64,000 nucleotides of DNA from PGYR01 sp041675005 (GTDB taxonomy: Bacteria > Bacteroidota > Ignavibacteria > Kapaibacteriales > UBA2268): assembly GCA_041675005.1 (NCBI GenBank), contig JBAYUQ010000001.1, positions 124,001 to 188,000 on the forward strand. The letters run 5' to 3'. The notes beneath the pieces are model-generated. The model did no database searches. It had not been told where the DNA came from and saw nothing but the letters and a program-made list of their open reading frames with translations. This document shows, in pieces, positions 24,055-33,349 of this stretch; position 1 is the first letter of the stretch, and the number at the start of each line of letters is the position of its first letter. A program made the translations under genes and the position numbers.

Positions 24055-26862
24055 ATGAAACAAACAATAATACTTTTTTTCTTTTTGTCAATATCTCTAC
24101 AAGCACAATGGCAGAAAACTGACTATGGATTTGTGTCGAAAGAGCCAGTATTAGGGGATATAAGGTGGATACCTAATGAAAATGCTATAATCTCCTCTTA
24201 CAAAGGTGATTACACAAAAATGGATTTGAGTACAGGAGAGATCGTCAAGTCAGCAAATGTGAAAGAATTCGATTCGGTTTTCGAACATATATCAAATGAT
24301 TTAACTAAGTCCATTAGTATCAAATCAAAAGCTCTTATTAAACATCCGAAAGTATATTTAGTTTTCGACTTTACTAGCTCTGAATTAGATGGAGATAATA
24401 ATTTTTGGAATGATACTATATTATTTCTGGATGAAGAAAATTACAATCTAGCTTCATATAATACAAGTTTTATGAGTTTGAATGATTCAATTGTTGCTAT
24501 GAGTTTAGAATATAAATATTATGCTGGTCAAGAATATTGGAGAGACATTACTTTTTTCTATAATCTTAAAAGAAAAACTTATATTAGTTATAAAGGGATA
24601 GTAAATGCTTTTAACCCACTTTCCAATCTACTAGTAATGAAATCTGTTAATAGATTAAAAGATAATCCAGATATTGACACCTATAAATCATCTTTATATT
24701 CTTTTGATTTTATAAATAATATCGAAAATACCTATTCTAAATTAGATAAAGGTAAAATTGAAAATGTTATAATCGGCAATCAAGGGAAAAATGCAATTTA
24801 TTATGATGAAGAGAATATAACTCATTTTCAAAATAATGATGGTAATCCTAAGATTATTTATACTAATAAACTGGAAAATGGAATATGGTTTCTTTCAAAT
24901 AATGAATCTTATGCAATTAATATAAACTCAAATTCAAATGACAACAAGTTATCAATATATAAATTTGGGAGCCAGAATTTAATTGATAGTATTAGTTTTA
25001 CAACAACTAAGGAACTTTCGAAATTCTTATTTATCAAAGATGATTATGTATATGTACTAGACAAAACCAACCGATTGAATAAGATTCTCATCCCGTTTTT
25101 TAGCTTGAAAAATATTAAATCAGAATTTTATACTCTTAGACCCACATATCAATTTGAAGACACTTTAAGTTTTGAAGATATTTCTGCTGGCTCACCAACA
25201 AAATGGCAATGGTACTTCGGAGATGGTACCACGAGCAATGAACAAAATCCTACAAAACTATATACGGAAACAGGCGAATACACTGTAAGTCTAATAGTCA
25301 AGAATGAATTTGGTTTTAGTGATACTCTTACAAAAGATAACTACATCAAAATTATTCCAAAGCTAGAAGCTCTTTTTACTTATGAAATTCTTACAGAAAA
25401 TCCTTTAGTAGTCAGATTTAGCAATGAAAGCAAAGGTGACCCAATAGAGTACGTTTGGAATTTTGGTGATGGGAATCTAGCTTATGAAGAGAATCCAGTT
25501 CATTTATTTATTGAAGGAATTTACGATATTTCATTAAAAATTACTGATGAATATGGTGATTTCGATCAGGTAATTCTTTTGAAAGAGTTTAACATCCCAA
25601 TTGTAACCCCAAGTATGCCGCATGATTTTGATTTTTCAATTTTTACTAAAATGCAATTACCTACAATATCTGATTTAATCGATGTTGAGTTTTTCAATGA
25701 AAAGAAAGGAATAATAGTTTCTGAAAGTGGTGAAATATACATTACTAAAGATGGCGGTATTAGCTGGATACAATCTGAATCTAACAAAAAATTCAAACCC
25801 AATAGATTGCGATTTCTATCGAATGGAGATGCAATAATAGTAGGGGATAGAGGAACTCAAATAAAGTCTTTTGACTTTGGAAAGACGTGGGTTGAGAACA
25901 CCAATTTAGATACAAATAGAAATATAGTTGATTTTGATTGTATTTCACCTTTTGAATGTCGATTGCTAACGGATATCAATCTTGTTTTAAATACAAATAA
26001 TAAGTTAGAAACAGAATCAGAACATCAATTTAAAGCTAAATATACACATAATACATTTGATCCTAAAACAACAACTGAAGCCCTAAAATCAATTATGGCA
26101 ATTGGTGATAGTTACGTAGTAGGAACTGGAGCAATCTATGTAGATAAAATAAATACAATGGAAAGATATTTTCATACATTGATGAAAACCACTAATTTCG
26201 AGAGTTATGAGTTTATGATTTATTCAGAATTGATGACTGATAAAAAAGGAGTAATTACAGAGTTAGAAAAGCTAGATAGTATAAATGTGCTTTATTCTTT
26301 GAATAATGAAATTCTATATTATTTTTACACTAATTCAAGTTATCCACCTTATGAAATACTGAAAACTACTGCTACTTTTGATAAATTCTATTCCTCTTTA
26401 AATCAAATTGTTGTACCGCTATCTGATGGGAATCTCGTTTATATGGATAGTCTGGTGTATGATATGAGTGGATTTTACTCAAGAAAAATCACAATCAAGA
26501 TTGATGACTCTCCACTCTACGACTACCACCAAATAACTCCAACCAAAGGAATAGCAATAGGTGAGGGCGGTAAATACTATATTACAGATTTCACAACTGG
26601 AGTCGAAACCCAAACAAACACACCAATAATCGAAGTATATCCTAATCCTATAACTGATGTGGTAAATATTCATTTCAGTAATATGATGCAAGTGGAATCC
26701 CTCGAGATATATGGTATAACGGGTAATCTAGTCGAAAGTATCAGCTATTCCGACTATACTAATAACATAATTCAGAAGACTGACAAGCTGACTACTGGCG
26801 TTTACTTCATAAAAATTATCACCAGTAGTGGGGTTTTTCACAAGAAAATTATTAAATTTTAG
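24055..26862 (+). CDS. Large secreted PKD/YCF48-like protein with T9SS sorting domain
   Basis: A 935-residue surface protein. Signal peptide (about 1-18); N-terminal beta-rich region resembling the preceding gene; two PKD domains near the middle (about 365-515, with WQWYFGDGTTSNEQNPTKLY and YVWNFGDGNLAYEENPVHLF); a YCF48/BNR-like segment (GEIYITKDGGISWIQSE, FDFGKTWVENT); and a canonical T9SS type A sorting domain at the end (VYPNPITDVVNIHFS, LEIYGITGNLVESI, LTTGVYFIKIITSSGVFHKKIIKF shortened to TTGVYFIKII). It begins on the base after the previous stop codon. Probably an adhesin-like or matrix protein; activity unknown. Confidence 0.85.
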   Translation: MKQTIILFFFLSISLQAQWQKTDYGFVSKEPVLGDIRWIPNENAIISSYKGDYTKMDLSTGEIVKSANVKEFDSVFEHISNDLTKSISIKSKALIKHPKVYLVFDFTSSELDGDNNFWNDTILFLDEENYNLASYNTSFMSLNDSIVAMSLEYKYYAGQEYWRDITFFYNLKRKTYISYKGIVNAFNPLSNLLVMKSVNRLKDNPDIDTYKSSLYSFDFINNIENTYSKLDKGKIENVIIGNQGKNAIYYDEENITHFQNNDGNPKIIYTNKLENGIWFLSNNESYAININSNSNDNKLSIYKFGSQNLIDSISFTTTKELSKFLFIKDDYVYVLDKTNRLNKILIPFFSLKNIKSEFYTLRPTYQFEDTLSFEDISAGSPTKWQWYFGDGTTSNEQNPTKLYTETGEYTVSLIVKNEFGFSDTLTKDNYIKIIPKLEALFTYEILTENPLVVRFSNESKGDPIEYVWNFGDGNLAYEENPVHLFIEGIYDISLKITDEYGDFDQVILLKEFNIPIVTPSMPHDFDFSIFTKMQLPTISDLIDVEFFNEKKGIIVSESGEIYITKDGGISWIQSESNKKFKPNRLRFLSNGDAIIVGDRGTQIKSFDFGKTWVENTNLDTNRNIVDFDCISPFECRLLTDINLVLNTNNKLETESEHQFKAKYTHNTFDPKTTTEALKSIMAIGDSYVVGTGAIYVDKINTMERYFHTLMKTTNFESYEFMIYSELMTDKKGVITELEKLDSINVLYSLNNEILYYFYTNSSYPPYEILKTTATFDKFYSSLNQIVVPLSDGNLVYMDSLVYDMSGFYSRKITIKIDDSPLYDYHQITPTKGIAIGEGGKYYITDFTTGVETQTNTPIIEVYPNPITDVVNIHFSNMMQVESLEIYGITGNLVESISYSDYTNNIIQKTDKLTTGVYFIKIITSSGVFHKKIIKF

Positions 26863-26891
26863 CTTTACTAATAACAAATACTGAAATTATA

Positions 26892-27689
26892 ATGATGCAA
26901 AAATTGAGTTCTATATCGGCGAAGAGTTTCCTACTAGTATTTCTAGTAGCTTGTTCGTTCAATATATTCCCTGTAAGTGATGATATACAATTGGGTAAGC
27001 AAGTCCAACAAGAAATAGAAAAAGACCCAAAACAATACCCTATACTCAATAATTCTGCGGCTCGTAGCTATCTTCAGAATATGATTAATCAAATTATAAT
27101 CTCACCTAAGATAAAGTATAGAAAAGAGTTCGCTTACAAAGTTGAAATAATCAATGATGATAAGACCGTGAATGCGTTCTGTACACCAGGTGGTTATATT
27201 TATGTTTACACAGGTCTACTCAAAAAACTGGACAATGAAGCTGCTCTTGCAGGAGTTTTAGGCCACGAAATAGCACACGCTGAAAATAGACACTCTACTC
27301 AAAGAATGACTAAAGCTTACGGAGCTTCCGTACTTACTAATATTGTATTGGGTAATGATTCAGGAGAATTGGAACAGTTAGGTGCTAACTTACTGACTGG
27401 GCTTGCATTACTGAAAAATAGCAGAAGTGATGAATTAGAAGCTGATGAGGACTCTTTCCATTATTTAGAATCCACCAAATGGTATCCCGGAGGTATAAAA
27501 TTCTTTTTTGAGAAAGTAATGACAAATAAGAGTTCATCTGTTTTCGAGGAATTGCTCTCTACACACCCAATGCCTCAGGACAGATTAGACCAAATCAATA
27601 AGTTAATCAAAGAATCGAACACAACTGGTGCAACTAAAGGCGATAATTTATTCAAAGCTAGATATCAAGACTTTTTAAAATCATTATAG
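26892..27689 (+). CDS. M48 family zinc metalloprotease, lipoprotein-like
   Basis: A 265-residue peptidase of the M48 family (BepA/LoiP-like), which in the envelope of Gram-negative bacteria degrades misfolded proteins. A signal with a Cys after FLLVFLVA (about residue 22) suggests a lipoprotein. The zinc motif GHEIAHAENRHS (about 130-141) and the distal SRSDELEADEDSF (Glu ligand) are visible. The N-terminal EDIQLGKQVQQEIE-like stretch (DDIQLGKQVQQEIEKDP) matches the family. Followed 4 bases later by pyrF. Confidence 0.9.
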   Translation: MMQKLSSISAKSFLLVFLVACSFNIFPVSDDIQLGKQVQQEIEKDPKQYPILNNSAARSYLQNMINQIIISPKIKYRKEFAYKVEIINDDKTVNAFCTPGGYIYVYTGLLKKLDNEAALAGVLGHEIAHAENRHSTQRMTKAYGASVLTNIVLGNDSGELEQLGANLLTGLALLKNSRSDELEADEDSFHYLESTKWYPGGIKFFFEKVMTNKSSSVFEELLSTHPMPQDRLDQINKLIKESNTTGATKGDNLFKARYQDFLKSL

Positions 27690-27693
27690 TACT

Positions 27694-28497
27694 ATGAACT
27701 CGAAAGAAAAATTAATAGAAACTGAAAAAAAGAACGACTCAATACTTTGCGTCGGATTGGATATTGTAGCTGACAAAATGCCTCAACAAATTGAGAGAGG
27801 CATAGAAGGTATGCTTGAATTCAACGAAGCTATTGTTGAAGCTACATCAGATTTGGTGTCTTCCTATAAGATAAACTTCGCATTCTACGAGCAATACGGG
27901 AGACGAGGTTATGAGCTATTAGAGAAAACTGTAGCAATGATACCGAAGGATATACATATAATAGCAGATGCGAAGAGAGGCGACATTGGTAATACCTCTG
28001 CTGCGTATGCTAAGGCCGTATTTGAGGAGTTGAAATGCGATTCAATTACTGTTAGTCCGTATATGGGTAAAGACTCTGTAAGCCCTTTTCTAGGGTATTC
28101 TGATAAGATGGTATTTCTGCTCTGTTTGACTTCCAACTCTGGCTCTGATGATTTTGAGAAAGAGAAAATCGGTGATAAATACTTATACGAAATTGTATTA
28201 GAAAAATCGATGAAGTGGGGGAGTGCTGAAAATCTAGGTTTTGTAGTTGGTGCTACTCACCCCGAAGAGCTGAAAAACATAAGAGATTTAGCTAATGAAA
28301 GGTACTTTCTAATACCAGGGATAGGTGCACAAGGTGGTAGCCCCGATGATGTGATGGAAGCAAATGGCTCGGGTCCTTCTATTATCAATTCTTCCAGAGG
28401 GATAATATACGCTGGGGGTAATGAGGAAAGATACGGTGATTATATCCGACTAGCTGCATTAGAATTACGTAATCAACTAAATGAAGCACGATATTGA
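27694..28497 (+). CDS. pyrF: Orotidine 5'-phosphate decarboxylase
   Basis: A 267-residue OMP decarboxylase, the last step of UMP synthesis. It belongs to the longer PyrF subfamily (about 270 residues). The active-site signature is IIADAKRGDIGNTSAAYA (about residues 88-105), with Lys and the two Asp characteristic of the family. LCVGLDI at the N-terminus and the C-terminal phosphate-binding FLIPGIGAQGGSPDDV and SSRGIIYA are also present. The stop overlaps the TTG start of the next gene. Confidence 0.95.
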   Translation: MNSKEKLIETEKKNDSILCVGLDIVADKMPQQIERGIEGMLEFNEAIVEATSDLVSSYKINFAFYEQYGRRGYELLEKTVAMIPKDIHIIADAKRGDIGNTSAAYAKAVFEELKCDSITVSPYMGKDSVSPFLGYSDKMVFLLCLTSNSGSDDFEKEKIGDKYLYEIVLEKSMKWGSAENLGFVVGATHPEELKNIRDLANERYFLIPGIGAQGGSPDDVMEANGSGPSIINSSRGIIYAGGNEERYGDYIRLAALELRNQLNEARY

Positions 28498-29462
28498 GAG
28501 AAATAGAATATCAAAAACTTGTTCGGAATTATTTATCGAGCATTCCTCTGACTAGCTTCGCTACTAAGTCGAGCAAGGTTATACAGATTATTTCTCCGGG
28601 TATAATCAACGTAAATGAGGGCCCTGATTTTCTTGATTTTGCCATTATGATTAATGGGAAAGTGATAGTAGGAGATGCTGAATTTCATGTGAATGCTTCA
28701 GATTGGAATAATCACAACCACTCGCAAGACAAAAATTATGAGAACGTTATACTTCATTTGGTATTCAATGATAACTCAGAACTAGATCATCCAGATATTT
28801 TAGTCTTAAATAAAGATGAGATAACAAAGGTCACTACAGAAGTACAAACGGATAGTATCTCATCTTACGAAGAAATACAACACTTTGCTCTACTTCGCCT
28901 ACTTAGAAAATCAACAATAGCACAAAAGAACATTAACCTAAATGGTCAGAAGATAGGGATATTACTTACTCTAAAGGAATTCCTAATAGGATATATGAGT
29001 AAGAAAAGAAGACCAGTCTATAATGAAGAAGGTATTATAGAATTTCTGAATGAGTTTGATAATTCTAGGGCTTATGCTTTTTTAGAGAGTATAATTGATG
29101 GTGTGAATATTGACATATTCAAAAAACTCGTAGAAATAGTAAATCAGAAAATACACAATGAAGGCAAAGGGCTAAGAGTAGAAATTCTAATAAATTGCAT
29201 ATTGCCACTATCACTTTGCCTCTCAGATACTAAAAATAGGGTAAAGCTATTGGAATGGTATTGGGCAACCAAATCTATTAATACTTACGGATTACTTTCG
29301 AGAAGATTTGCTGACCTTTCGCAGGACTATGTATGGCAACAGCAAGGAATGCTGGAGTACCTACGAGATCACGGAAACAAGAAAAATATAACAGCCGAAG
29401 AAATCCAAGACTACGGCATCAACCAAATACTGGACTTTTATAGTTATGGAACTTTAGAATGA
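28494..29462 (+). CDS. DUF2851 family protein
   Basis: A 322-residue protein of the DUF2851 family, widespread in Bacteroidota/Chlorobiota and of unknown function. The conserved N-terminal block is visible: IISPGIINVNEGPDFLDFAI, then GDAEFHVNASDWNNHNHSQD and YENVILHLVF. The acidic and His residues there resemble a nuclease-like fold but I do not claim activity. The C-terminal half is helical, ending with QDYVWQQQGMLEYLRDHGNK. Start: TTG 28494 overlapping the pyrF stop (TTGA). Confidence 0.85.
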   Translation: MREIEYQKLVRNYLSSIPLTSFATKSSKVIQIISPGIINVNEGPDFLDFAIMINGKVIVGDAEFHVNASDWNNHNHSQDKNYENVILHLVFNDNSELDHPDILVLNKDEITKVTTEVQTDSISSYEEIQHFALLRLLRKSTIAQKNINLNGQKIGILLTLKEFLIGYMSKKRRPVYNEEGIIEFLNEFDNSRAYAFLESIIDGVNIDIFKKLVEIVNQKIHNEGKGLRVEILINCILPLSLCLSDTKNRVKLLEWYWATKSINTYGLLSRRFADLSQDYVWQQQGMLEYLRDHGNKKNITAEEIQDYGINQILDFYSYGTLE

Positions 29463-29540
29463 AGGAAGAGGAGTAGGTAGAGCATTTTGGAAATTTGATT
29501 TTAATTTAGTACAATTGTTTGACATTTAAAAGGTTAAATC

Positions 29541-32500
29541 ATGAAAATTCTAATATACATAATTATTGCTTCAAGTACTATTTCTCTGTACTCCCAAAAT
29601 TATTCTTCAAATTGGGTCTTTGGTGATGGTGCATGGATAAATTTCAATGATAATACGAGTGACCCTTTATTTGTAGAACGAGCAGCAATTAATCAATATG
29701 AAGGATGTACTTCCCTTTCGGACAAGAATGGTGTGTTGCTCTTTTATTCAGATGGCGTAAGCGTTTGGAATCGATATCATCAGACTATTGCAAATGGAAC
29801 TGGTTTAAAAGGTTCTTGGACCTCCTCCCAAAGTGCTCATATAGTTCCATTCCCCAATAACAAAAACAAATTCTACATCATAACACCAGGTGCAACTGAA
29901 AAGAAGAATGAAACCATTTATTATTCAATTATAGACACTTCTGGTGGATATTCAAACTCAACAATAACAATTAAGAACACAGAACTTAACAGTAATTATG
30001 ATGGTGAAAGAGTTGCTATTGTAAAACAACCAAGTAATAATAACTATTGGTTGATACTCAATGATATTAAAGCCCCTGAATATTTGGTTTATGAAATTAC
30101 TGACAATGGAATTAATCTAAAAAGTACATATAATGGTGGTTTATCAAAAGTTGATAACCACGGTTCATTAAAAATATCGACAAACTCAAATCTAATTATC
30201 AGTCCTAATTCGGATAGATTAGAATTTGAAATTCTTAGATTTAACCCTTTTAAAGGTGAAATATATGAGAACGTAGTCTTGACAGATTCGAAAATCGGGA
30301 CTACAATTTATGGAGTTGAGTTCTCACCAAACAGTAACTTCGCATATATTTCAGCTAATACTAAACAGAATGGATCTTGGTTTACTATTGTCACACAATT
30401 TGATATAATTGAATGGTTTAAAAATAAAAAAATATTTGTTAGTACCCTTACGAACAATACTTTCACTTGGAGAAATAAGAGCAACGAAAGCTTACAATTA
30501 GCACCAAACAATAAGATATATGTGGCTGTAGCAGAAGCAAATTATCTAAATAGTATAGAAAGCCCCAATCTAAAATCACCCTTATGCAATTTTAAATCTC
30601 AATCTGTAGATTTAAAGAACACTAAATCAAAGTTAGGTTTACCTGGCAGAGTAGTAGAACCTATAATAAACTATAAATTTATTGATACTATTGTTTGCGA
30701 TGGAATTGATTTTTTATATGAAACTGATTTTGGGAATAATGCATTTTGGGTGACTCCTAATAAGGGTACTATATTCAATAGAGACTTAAAATTATTGAAT
30801 TTCTCTGAGCTTGACACGGGCTATTATCATCTGTATGATGAAAATTCGGAATTACGATTAATACTACATATTGATTACGCTTCAAATAAAATACTTAAAT
30901 TTGTAGAAGCAATACCCAATAATTCGTTCTGTCCTAATGATAGTGTCTTAATTAAAGTAAATGATGAAGTAGATAAAATAATATGGTCAGATGGCTCAAC
31001 TTCTAAAGAGTTCTATGCTAAAAGACCAGGTAAGTATAAATTTACTGTATTTTTAAGTAATGGTTGTGTACTGGAAGATGAAATTGAAATATATATAAAG
31101 AATATCAAGCCAATTATATCTACTAATGACTCCCATTGTGAATTAGATTTTGGTATACTTTTCACAAGAGAAAAGTTTGATAAATATGAGTGGAGTGATG
31201 GGTCAACAAACGATTCATTAATAGTAACAAAAAGTGGGAAGTATTGGCTTAAAGTTACTTCGTGGGATGGTTGTATTGGCTATGATACTATAAATATAGA
31301 TATAAAAGACGTAGATGTTTACGATTTAATTCCAGACTCATTATTTTTCTGTCCCGAAAAAATCGCGGAATATAGTATAGAAGATAATCAAAAATTCAAA
31401 TCTATAGAATGGTCTCATGGTAAGTTTGGTAGTATAACACAATTTGATAAATCTGGAATATATACTATAATAGCATACGACGAGAATGGGTGTCCACATT
31501 ACGATACAACTTATGTTACTATCTTTCCAATTGTTGAAATAGAATTTGAAATACTTGAGGAGTTCTTCTGTATTAGCGACTCTGCCTTTATCAAAATAAA
31601 GGAAAGAGAAAATACGATATTCACATGGTATGATGGGAGACACGAACTAGCAAGATATATGAATAAAGTAGGAACTTTTGATATTACTGCAAAAGACACT
31701 TTGACTGGCTGTATTAGTAAAACCAGTATTGCACTTAAAAATCATCCGAACGTGAATGCCCAGATAAAAACTATTGGTTCTATTAACCCATGCTCTGGAG
31801 AACCAACTTTGTTGAAATCTAGATATACAAGTACTGACTTTGACTACTATTGGGATGGGGTGTTGGGTGATGATAGTTTAGAAGTTATAAACTCTGGAAC
31901 GCACAAACTTCTTATTGTAAATAGAAATACAGGTTGTAAAGACTCTGCAACTATAGACGTAATATATGCTGAACAAATGGATGTAAGGATTGAAGGTAAT
32001 GATATTTGCGAAGGTGATACTACTATTCTGAATGTATATCCAGAAAATCCTGAGTTCACATACAAATGGTCAACTGGGGAGACAACTCCCTCAATACAAG
32101 TAACAACGGCAAGTAAGCTTACTGTCTTAGTATCAAATGGAACTTGTACTGATACGGCTACTTATACTGTGAATGTTTATCCTAATCCAATTGTTAGTAT
32201 CGAGGGTACAAATGAAATTTGTTATGGTGATACAACTTCTTTGAGTTCTCCAGCTAGTTTCAAGAGTTACTTATGGTCCAATGGTGATACAACTAATTCA
32301 ATTAGTATTAGTCAACCAGGCAAATATACGTTACAGGTAACGGATTTGAATGGATGTAAAGGAATGGCTGAATACGAAGTTTTTCTGTACCAATATGATA
32401 TTTCACTTTCTAGCAACTCTATAGACTACGGGAAAGTTTACTTAGGTAGTACCAAACTTGATTCAATTTTAATTGTAAACCATAATAATGAAGACATTCA

Positions 32501-33278
32501 TTTTGAGTATTTAAACAAAGGAAACTTGAAATTAAAAGATAAGTTTGTGGTTAGAGAAAGTTTTGAAGCCGTAAAACTTGGTGAATACCAGGATACTATA
32601 TGGTTTAAAATTACTTATCCGTGCGATTCTACATTTTATGTCACAAAAACAGCAAGTGTTTATACTAAAGCTCTAGTCACAACGACCAATATTAAATCAA
32701 AAATTGGTTTCGTTGAATATATTCCATTTTACATAGAAGGTCCGAATGAGATTGGCAATTTGAATCTTAATGTAAAAGCAGATATACTTGAAACTCTTTT
32801 TTATGCTCATAATGGGTTAAGTATTATGGAAAATGTTACAGTCACTAAAAATAGAACCCAATTTTTTACAATGCCTGGTACTATCCTATTAACTGATAGA
32901 CTCAATACAGCAATATCTTTCAAATCAATTATCTCAGATAATCAGTATGTTGAATTTGAGAATATACCAGGAAGTATTGAAGTTGATTCAATTTGTGTTT
33001 TTGATTTTAGAGATATAAAGGGGATAAGTAATGTTTCTATTTCCAATAAAGTTGAAAATGGACTTATAACTATAATAATGAAATCAGTTGAACCTAGCAC
33101 ATATACTTTTGACTTATTTTCGATAGATGGTAAGCAGGTTGTTTCAGAGATAGAAAGCATCAATCAGTTTGAATATCAAAAAACAATTAGTACTAAACAA
33201 CTGTCTAATGGTTTATACTTCCTTAAAGTTTCAAGTCCATATAAAACTATAACTAGAAAGTTTATAATAACACAATAA
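29541..33278 (+). CDS. Giant secreted T9SS protein with propeller and Ig-like repeats
   Basis: A 1245-residue exported protein. Signal peptide (about 1-18); an N-terminal propeller region (about 20-370) beginning NWVFGDGAWINFN and containing GVLLFYSDGVSVWNRYHQTI, a pattern shared by many gliding/T9SS surface proteins; then at least six Ig-like modules with a W-S-D/N-G core (IIWSDGSTSKEF, YEWSDGSTNDS, IEWSHGKFGS, YYWDGVLGDDS, YKWSTGETTPS, YLWSNGDTTNS), each closing in NGC or similar; and a final T9SS sorting domain (STYTFDLFSIDGKQVVSEI, QLSNGLYFLKVSSPYKTITR). It stands alone, and a hairpin lies just after its stop. Role unknown, possibly adhesion. Confidence 0.85.
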   Translation: MKILIYIIIASSTISLYSQNYSSNWVFGDGAWINFNDNTSDPLFVERAAINQYEGCTSLSDKNGVLLFYSDGVSVWNRYHQTIANGTGLKGSWTSSQSAHIVPFPNNKNKFYIITPGATEKKNETIYYSIIDTSGGYSNSTITIKNTELNSNYDGERVAIVKQPSNNNYWLILNDIKAPEYLVYEITDNGINLKSTYNGGLSKVDNHGSLKISTNSNLIISPNSDRLEFEILRFNPFKGEIYENVVLTDSKIGTTIYGVEFSPNSNFAYISANTKQNGSWFTIVTQFDIIEWFKNKKIFVSTLTNNTFTWRNKSNESLQLAPNNKIYVAVAEANYLNSIESPNLKSPLCNFKSQSVDLKNTKSKLGLPGRVVEPIINYKFIDTIVCDGIDFLYETDFGNNAFWVTPNKGTIFNRDLKLLNFSELDTGYYHLYDENSELRLILHIDYASNKILKFVEAIPNNSFCPNDSVLIKVNDEVDKIIWSDGSTSKEFYAKRPGKYKFTVFLSNGCVLEDEIEIYIKNIKPIISTNDSHCELDFGILFTREKFDKYEWSDGSTNDSLIVTKSGKYWLKVTSWDGCIGYDTINIDIKDVDVYDLIPDSLFFCPEKIAEYSIEDNQKFKSIEWSHGKFGSITQFDKSGIYTIIAYDENGCPHYDTTYVTIFPIVEIEFEILEEFFCISDSAFIKIKERENTIFTWYDGRHELARYMNKVGTFDITAKDTLTGCISKTSIALKNHPNVNAQIKTIGSINPCSGEPTLLKSRYTSTDFDYYWDGVLGDDSLEVINSGTHKLLIVNRNTGCKDSATIDVIYAEQMDVRIEGNDICEGDTTILNVYPENPEFTYKWSTGETTPSIQVTTASKLTVLVSNGTCTDTATYTVNVYPNPIVSIEGTNEICYGDTTSLSSPASFKSYLWSNGDTTNSISISQPGKYTLQVTDLNGCKGMAEYEVFLYQYDISLSSNSIDYGKVYLGSTKLDSILIVNHNNEDIHFEYLNKGNLKLKDKFVVRESFEAVKLGEYQDTIWFKITYPCDSTFYVTKTASVYTKALVTTTNIKSKIGFVEYIPFYIEGPNEIGNLNLNVKADILETLFYAHNGLSIMENVTVTKNRTQFFTMPGTILLTDRLNTAISFKSIISDNQYVEFENIPGSIEVDSICVFDFRDIKGISNVSISNKVENGLITIIMKSVEPSTYTFDLFSIDGKQVVSEIESINQFEYQKTISTKQLSNGLYFLKVSSPYKTITRKFIITQ

Positions 33279-33302
33279 AAAACCTAGCTTGGCAGCTAGG
33301 TT
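33277..33302 (-). terminator. Intrinsic terminator downstream of ftsZ
   Basis: Nine-base arms AACCTAGCT and AGCTAGGTT (33281-33289 and 33294-33302) around a TGGC loop. Read on the - strand the stem is followed by TTTTTT, so it best terminates the ftsQAZ transcript. It lies between convergent genes and could also slow + strand transcription. Confidence 0.8.
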
Positions 33303-33349
33303 CTGTGTGTCATAATTCAAGCGAGTGCTTTACGAGGTGAGAAATATTT

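Noticed and set aside
30900..32400. Regularly spaced similar sequences that could be mistaken for a repeat array.
   Set aside because: They are coding Ig-like modules (W-S-D/N-G cores) about 80-100 residues apart with diverged DNA, not CRISPR or satellite repeats.
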